Source: Parasphingopyxis sp. CP4
GTDB taxonomy: Bacteria; Pseudomonadota; Alphaproteobacteria; Sphingomonadales; Sphingomonadaceae
Length of the DNA: 64,000 bases
Assembly: GCF_013378055.1 (NCBI RefSeq)
Contig: NZ_CP051130.1
Coordinates: 1,054,001-1,118,000 of the forward strand
Direction of reading: 5' to 3'
The translations under genes were made by a program, and so were the position numbers. The notes under the pieces were generated by a model. The model saw only the letters and a program-made list of their open reading frames with translations. It did no database searches and was not told the origin of the DNA. Shown here in pieces: positions 60,401 through 64,000 of the stretch; positions within the stretch are counted from its first letter, which is position 1; each line of letters begins with the position of its first letter.

Positions 60401-60971
60401 CGATCAACGCGTCCTCGCTGGCCATTTCGATCGGATCGCCACGGCGGCTGATTTCAACATAGAGCCGATCCGGAAACAGCGCGACCAGCTGGTCTGCATA
60501 GTCTTGGGCGGCCTCATCCTGTTCCGCCTCGAACAAGCGCGCGAGCGCCCCTTCGCTTCCGCCGGTCAAAGCGATTACACCGTCGGTGCGCCCTTGCAGC
60601 GCAGCGAACGGCACATGCGGCGCTTCTTCGAGCGGACGATCCAGATGCGCTTCGGATACGAGCGCGCAGAGATTTTCATACCCCGTCTCATCCTGAGCCA
60701 GCAGAGGCAGCCAATCGATGATCGGGTCCTCTCCCTCGGCGCGATCGGGTCTGGAGACCGCAAGCAAGGTCCCGATTATTGGCTGCACGCCCTTTCCAAA
60801 GGCCGCGGCGCAAAAGGGCATGGCCGCATAGAGACCATTGCGATCGACCAGGGCAGCCGCAGGGAAACCAAGTTCGCGAGCGCGCGCGGCAATTTCGTCC
60901 GGCTGGATCGCGCCTTCCAACATTGTGTAGGCGGAAAAAATTCGCAGAGGGACAAAGGATGCGGCGGCCAT
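57441..60971 (-). CDS. dnaE: DNA polymerase III alpha subunit
   Basis: The replicative polymerase, 1176 residues. PHP domain first (F-V-P-L-R-I-F-S-A-Y-T-M-L-E-G-A), then the polymerase core with G-P-G-R-G-S-G-A-G-S-V-V-A and the catalytic Asp pair in M-P-D-F-D-I-D-F-C-E, helix-hairpin-helix elements, and a C-terminal OB fold (V-M-A-G-M-A-E-N-V-R-K-R-T-S-R). The length and order are those of housekeeping DnaE1, not error-prone DnaE2. The frame is open to 61016; I use the ATG at 60971, which gives the conserved start. Its clamp-loader partner dnaX is at 29.8 kb. Confidence 0.96.
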   Translation of the reverse strand: MAAASFVPLRIFSAYTMLEGAIQPDEIAARARELGFPAAALVDRNGLYAAMPFCAAAFGKGVQPIIGTLLAVSRPDRAEGEDPIIDWLPLLAQDETGYENLCALVSEAHLDRPLEEAPHVPFAALQGRTDGVIALTGGSEGALARLFEAEQDEAAQDYADQLVALFPDRLYVEISRRGDPIEMASEDALIDLAYARDLPLVATNPAFFQREDFHSAHDAMLCIADSNYVESDDRRQSPEEGWLVPQDAMEDRFQDLPEALANTVVIAQRCAFAAPQRDPILPSVAGDLEGESAQLREDARAGLEERLVAIHGDKLTDEIRQPYLERLTYELDIIIEMGFPGYFLIVADFIKWAKGEGIPVGPGRGSGAGSVVAWGLTITDLDPLQLGLLFERFLNPERVSMPDFDIDFCETRRGEVIRYVQQKYGRDQVAQIITFGTMKSRAVLRDVGRVLQMPYGQVDRLTKMVPNHPTDPWTLERALNGVAEFETEYKTDADVKKLVDLAMKLEGLPRHSSTHAAGVVIGDRRLDQLVPLYRDPRSDIPVTQFDMKNVEKAGLVKFDFLGLKTLSVLKKAVQLLAKRGITVDLDRLGWDDEQVYELLQSGNTVGVFQLESEGMRRTLAAVKPTCFEDIIALVSLYRPGPMDNIPMFGARKNGLEPIEYPHPELEPILKETYGIFVYQEQVMEAAKSLAGYSLGDADLLRRAMGKKIQAEMDAQRERFVQGCGENGTDAAKANELFDLIAKFAGYGFNKSHAAAYALIAYQTAWLKTHYPHEFFAASMCYDMGNTDKLGIFLEDIRRTPDANSGEKIKCLPPCVNASEALFSVEEDGAGHAVRYALAALKGVGQKAMEQLVVERDTEGQFETLDDFAARVDPHLLNKRQLESLAGAGAFDGLEDNRPAVFAACETILAIASSAADARETGQGGLFADGGEADIAHIRLAENMHWPLAERMAQEKEAFGFYFSGHPVDNYRHLADAFGAQSYGELCDMPAPAAGGRVGAVMAGMAENVRKRTSRRGNPFVTATLSDSSGQFFASAFDEGPRLALEDAAENSSCGLLHVELDWQPGEEMPRVTVRQFQPFDALANSKRMMLTVKVAEPAALETLAELLGENGDGRGTVVLEAAIGDGGSARVVLGRNFQLDPERADAIGQLPAVIEARLSADAGPIAEEPPKLALVS

Positions 60972-61037
60972 GGGTCTTACTATGCGATCACACCGTGATT
61001 CGCGAAACGTGAACAAAAGAGGCCCGGTGGATAGGCG

Positions 61038-61514
61038 CTAGTCGAGCAGCGCGGCGATATCCCGTTCAATCTGGTACGGCTTGGTGGTCGGCGCATAACG
61101 CTGAACGACTTCGCCATTGGCATCGACCAGAAACTTCGTGAAATTCCATTTGATGCTATCACCCATCAGACCGCGCTTCTGGGCACGCAGATGTTCGAAC
61201 AGCGGATCGGCATCCGCGCCATTCACATCAACTTTTGCGAAGAGCGGGAATGTCACGTCATAGGTCAGCGTGCAGAAATTCTGGATCTCTTCCGCATCGC
61301 CGGGTTCCTGCGCCCCGAATTGATTGCACGGAAAGGCCAGAATCTCGAAACCGCGATCCTTATATTTCCGATACAATTCTTCGAGCCCGGCATATTGCGG
61401 CGTGAAACCGCATTTTGACGCGACATTGACGATCAGCACCGTCTTGCCTGCGTAATCGGCAAGCTTTTGTTCCGCTCCATCGGGTAGCGCAACGGCATAA
61501 TCATGCACGCTCAT
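61038..61514 (-). CDS. Glutathione peroxidase
   Basis: A thiol peroxidase of 158 residues. The catalytic Cys35 lies in N-V-A-S-K-C-G-F-T-P-Q-Y, where selenocysteine stands in some homologues. The Gln and Trp of the triad are in F-P-C-N-Q-F-G and K-W-N-F-T-K-F. A second Cys in F-P-C may form the disulfide used with thioredoxin. No signal peptide. The start overlaps the lolD stop by one base. Confidence 0.94.
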   Translation of the reverse strand: MSVHDYAVALPDGAEQKLADYAGKTVLIVNVASKCGFTPQYAGLEELYRKYKDRGFEILAFPCNQFGAQEPGDAEEIQNFCTLTYDVTFPLFAKVDVNGADADPLFEHLRAQKRGLMGDSIKWNFTKFLVDANGEVVQRYAPTTKPYQIERDIAALLD

Positions 61515-62197
61515 TATTCGTCCTTTTCCAGATGGCCTTCATGGAGACGATAGACCTGATCGGTCTTTTTCGCGAGCCTTTGATTATGAGTTGCGATCAG
61601 CGCCGCACTGCCCTCCTCGCGGACCAGAGCCAGAAATTCTCCAAGCACCAGATCAGCAGTGGTTTCGTCCAGATTGCCGGTCGGTTCATCGGCCAGAACC
61701 AGCGACGGGCGATTTGCCAGCGCCCGGCCAACCGCAACACGCTGCTGTTCGCCACCGGAAAGTTGTGAAGGACGATGCTCCAAACGATGGCCCAAGCCAA
61801 GCCGATCAAGCAGTGACGCCGCGCGATCTTCTGCTTCCGTCGGCGAGGCACCGTAGATGAGCTGCGGGATCACCACATTCTCCAGCGCCGAGAAATCGGG
61901 GAGGAGATGATGGAACTGATAAACAAAGCCGAGATGATCGCGGCGCAATCGGGTGCGCGCATCATTTTCGAGATTACCTGCATTCTCGCCATCTATGGAT
62001 ATCGAGCCGCTAAAGCCGCCCTCCAATAAGCCGACAGCTTGCAGCATTGTCGATTTGCCGGACCCTGACGGGCCGAGCAATGCAACAATCTGGCCCTGGT
62101 TGATCGAAATATCGATGCCGCGCAGGACTTCGATCTTCACGCCACCCTGCTCAAAGCTCCGAGCCAGGTTACGGACTTCAAGAACGGCCTCACTCAT
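61514..62197 (-). CDS. lolD: Lipoprotein-releasing ABC transporter ATPase LolD
   Basis: LolD powers release of lipoproteins from the inner membrane to the carrier LolA. The 227 residues have Walker [11 protein letters not shown], signature L-S-G-G-E-Q-Q-R, and Walker [13 protein letters not shown]. The frame is open to 62284 inside lolC; the ATG at 62197 is the family start and overlaps lolC by eight bases. Several lipoproteins in this window are its likely cargo. Confidence 0.94.
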   Translation of the reverse strand: MSEAVLEVRNLARSFEQGGVKIEVLRGIDISINQGQIVALLGPSGSGKSTMLQAVGLLEGGFSGSISIDGENAGNLENDARTRLRRDHLGFVYQFHHLLPDFSALENVVIPQLIYGASPTEAEDRAASLLDRLGLGHRLEHRPSQLSGGEQQRVAVGRALANRPSLVLADEPTGNLDETTADLVLGEFLALVREEGSAALIATHNQRLAKKTDQVYRLHEGHLEKDE

Positions 62198-63440
62198 AGC
62201 GCAACACCTGGACGGGATCAGTGCTTGCTGCCTTGAATGCCGGATAGAGGGTGAAGACAAACGCCGATCCCAGGGCGAGACCAACGATTGCCAATATTTC
62301 GAACGGATCCGTGCGCGCTGGCAGTTCCGTGATAAACCGAACCGAAGGATCCCAGAGATTTTGCCCCGTCACGGTCTGTATGAAATTGACCACATTCTGC
62401 CGGAAATGAAGCAGCAAGAAACCGAGCCCAAGCCCGGCCAGCGTGCCAAGAGTGCTGGTTGTCATGCCGATCGTCAGGAAAATCTTCATCATCGATCGGC
62501 GCGACGCACCCATCGTCCGCAGAATCGCAATGTCACGCTTCTTGGCCCGGACCAGCATGATCAGGGAGGACAGGATATTGAATACCGCAACCAGGATGAT
62601 CAGCGACAGGACCCAGAACATCACAACTCGCTCGATCGCCAGCGCGTCGAAAAGTTGCGTGTTCATCTCACGCCAATCGGTCAATATTCCTTCGGTCGCA
62701 TAATTCGCCGCTATAGGCTCGAGGATCTCAGCCACATTATCAGGATCGGTCGTATCGAATTCGATCATCCCGACCGCACCATCGAGCATGAGTAGCGTTT
62801 GCGCATCTTCCATCGGCATCAGCACGAACGCTTTGTCGAAATCATAGACGCCAACTTCGAAAATCGCCGCCACATTGTACGATACAATTCGCGGCACTGT
62901 GCCAAATGGTGTGGATCGGCCTTGCGGAGATATCAGGCTAATCTGCCCGCCGGTAACCGCTCCCAAGGCAGTTGCCAGACGCGATCCGATGGCGACCGAA
63001 TTGCTCCCGGGCTGGAGGCGCGACATGTCTCCTGCAATGATATTGGAATTGATAAGCTCATTCGATCGAATGTCTTCGATCTGCATACCGCGAGCCAGCA
63101 CGCCTTCGACGCGGCCATCATAGCTCGCCATCAGCGGCTGTTCGATCAGCGGGGTCGCAGACACAACCCCTTCCACCTGCCGGCTCTCTTCGAGAATTTC
63201 TTCCCAACTGGGCAGGCGCCCGCCATAACCCTGCATCACTGCGTGACCGTTCAGTCCCACAATCTTGTCGAACAGATCGGCGCGAAACCCGTTCATCACG
63301 CTCATGACAACGACCAGCGCCATGACGCCAAGCATCACCGCAACAAAGCTGATCGAGGCTACGACAAAAATGAACCGCTCGCCTTTGCCGGGCAGCAGAT
63401 AGCGTTTGGCAATCATCCGCTCATGGCGGCTAAGCAGCAT
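62190..63440 (-). CDS. lolC: Lipoprotein-releasing permease LolC/LolE
   Basis: The membrane subunit of the Lol transporter, 416 residues. A helix at about 22-45 ([13 protein letters not shown]), a large periplasmic domain (about 50-265), and three C-terminal helices (about 265-405) form the FtsX-like layout. M-N-G-F-R-A-D-L near residue 49 is typical of LolC/E. Alphaproteobacteria commonly have one such gene (LolF-like) in place of separate LolC and LolE; only one is seen. Start ATG at 63440; the longer frame adds 12 residues from the repeat side. Confidence 0.93.
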   Translation of the reverse strand: MLLSRHERMIAKRYLLPGKGERFIFVVASISFVAVMLGVMALVVVMSVMNGFRADLFDKIVGLNGHAVMQGYGGRLPSWEEILEESRQVEGVVSATPLIEQPLMASYDGRVEGVLARGMQIEDIRSNELINSNIIAGDMSRLQPGSNSVAIGSRLATALGAVTGGQISLISPQGRSTPFGTVPRIVSYNVAAIFEVGVYDFDKAFVLMPMEDAQTLLMLDGAVGMIEFDTTDPDNVAEILEPIAANYATEGILTDWREMNTQLFDALAIERVVMFWVLSLIILVAVFNILSSLIMLVRAKKRDIAILRTMGASRRSMMKIFLTIGMTTSTLGTLAGLGLGFLLLHFRQNVVNFIQTVTGQNLWDPSVRFITELPARTDPFEILAIVGLALGSAFVFTLYPAFKAASTDPVQVLRYE

Positions 63441-63460
63441 TTGCCCATTCCTTCTTGCGG

Positions 63461-63548
63461 TCATTGCGAGGAGCAAGGCGACGAAGCAATCCAGAGCTGC
63501 AGGCGATGTCGCACGCGGCTCTGGATTGCTTCGCTATGCTCGCAATGA
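63461..63548. repeat. Inverted intergenic repeat (TCATTGCGAG type)
   Basis: TCATTGCGAG ... CGAAGCAATCCAGAGC (63461-63497) is mirrored by GCTCTGGATTGCTTCG ... CTCGCAATGA (63518-63548). The arms match over 26 bases with an internal bulge (11 versus 5). This sequence type is a widespread intergenic repeat in alphaproteobacteria. It fills the gap between proS and lolC. Confidence 0.8.
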
Positions 63549-63557
63549 CACTCTGAG

Positions 63558-64000
63558 TCATTTCGCCAATTTCTCCAAAGCAGCGTCCGGAGCCACTTCT
63601 ATACGCTCTCCGGTTGAACGTTGCTTTAACTCGACAACGCCGTTTTTCAGTCCGCGCGGACCGACAACCAGCTGCCAAGGCAATCCGATCACGTCCATTG
63701 TAGCGAATTTGGCGCCGCCGCGCTCGTCGCGATCATCGTAGAGTACTTCAACACCGGCGGCCTGCAGTTTGGCATAGAGATCATCGGCCGCCGCCACACA
63801 GGCATCGTCATCGGCGCGCATATTGATCAGGCCCACCTGGTACGGCGCGACAGCTTCGGGCCAGATAATGCCATTATCATCATGGCTCGCCTCGATGATC
63901 GCGCCAGCCAGCCGCGAGACGCCGACACCATAGCTGCCCATCACCGGGGTCACCATCGACCCGTCATTGCCGGAGACTTTGAGGCCCATGGCCTTTGAGT
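63558..64000 (-). CDS. proS: Prolyl-tRNA synthetase, C-terminal fragment
   Basis: The frame is open to the last base of the window, so this is the 3' end of proS on the minus strand; the ATG at 63989 is internal. The segment [15 protein letters not shown] is the class II motif 3 region that ends the catalytic core, and the anticodon-binding domain follows with A-P-Y-Q-V-G-L-I and [11 protein letters not shown] near residues 72-92 of the fragment. The C-terminus then ends without a further domain, as in the short alphaproteobacterial ProS. Confidence 0.93.
   Translation of the reverse strand, partial: SKAMGLKVSGNDGSMVTPVMGSYGVGVSRLAGAIIEASHDDNGIIWPEAVAPYQVGLINMRADDDACVAAADDLYAKLQAAGVEVLYDDRDERGGAKFATMDVIGLPWQLVVGPRGLKNGVVELKQRSTGERIEVAPDAALEKLAK

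Noticed and set aside
58032-60998. Two long plus-strand open frames opposite dnaE
   Set aside because: Shadows of dnaE, whose product is conserved through the whole region; the plus-strand products are low in recognisable motifs.
1-64000. Mobile elements, prophage, CRISPR or tRNA genes
   Set aside because: I looked for transposase or integrase motifs, spaced direct repeats and cloverleaf ends and found none that hold up; only short intergenic repeats were found.

Overview
This 64 kb window is a compact, gene-dense bacterial chromosome segment, GC-rich by eye. It looks like an alphaproteobacterium, most likely Sphingomonadales. The pointers are a ChpT-like phosphotransferase beside a chemotaxis operon, the ffh-rpsP-rimM-trmD-rplS gene order, an RpoH-type sigma factor, a GTTC-N7-GTTC SOS box, and frequent 4-base ATGA/GTGA gene overlaps. 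I see no phage, insertion sequence, plasmid gene, CRISPR array or tRNA. Most of the window is core genome, and no gene-free stretch exceeds 300 bases.

Layout. 1-4.3 kb: the end of an unknown gene, then the translation operon ffh-rpsP-rimM-trmD-rplS (minus), with an S16 protein carrying a long Ala/Pro/Glu repeat tail. 4.5-10.6 kb: a GGDEF/EAL protein, the overlapping set dapF-mtaB-ftsY-yciB, and sodB. 10.7-16.5 kb: the phage-shock (Psp) locus. pspF and two exported TPR paralogues run leftward. Rightward, behind a near-perfect sigma-54 promoter, come a 58-residue membrane peptide, pspA, pspB, pspC and five further small genes. 16.6-19.5 kb: sufE, a J-domain protein, a Yip1-like membrane protein, RNase P RNA and an AmpD-like amidase. 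19.5-25.9 kb: a leftward set JAMM protease-chpT-cheA-cheW-cheY-cheB-cheR with no receptor gene. 25.9-31.6 kb: rluD, rpoH, a methyltransferase, mtgA, ybaB, dnaX and the 4.5S RNA gene.

31.6-45.1 kb: a run of two cysteine desulfurases, a ferredoxin and a class A beta-lactamase; then a hydrolase, a PLP dehydratase, two MAPEG proteins with a nitrilase, nnr, ilvD, an N-formylglutamate amidohydrolase and a DUF885 protein. 45.3-64 kb: ispE, a TPR protein, etfQO, a uracil-DNA glycosylase-like gene with slt and moaB, a radical SAM gene behind an SOS box, an acyl-CoA synthetase, dnaE, a glutathione peroxidase, lolD, lolC and the end of proS.

The strongest candidate for something undescribed is the Psp locus. 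After pspABC there are five consecutive genes of 80-109 codons, each coding for one N-terminal membrane helix and a C-terminal coiled coil. Four of the five, plus PspC, end in the same tail (R-I-x2-L-E-R-I ... T-D, then L-x2-E-I-x-x-L-R). PspB and the fifth protein carry only its first half. The set looks like a family of PspB-like membrane adaptors that expanded in place, presumably around PspA and under PspF/sigma-54 control. Repeated AAGGTTCAGG leader motifs, a promoter-proximal peptide gene and a hairpin just before pspA add regulatory structure.
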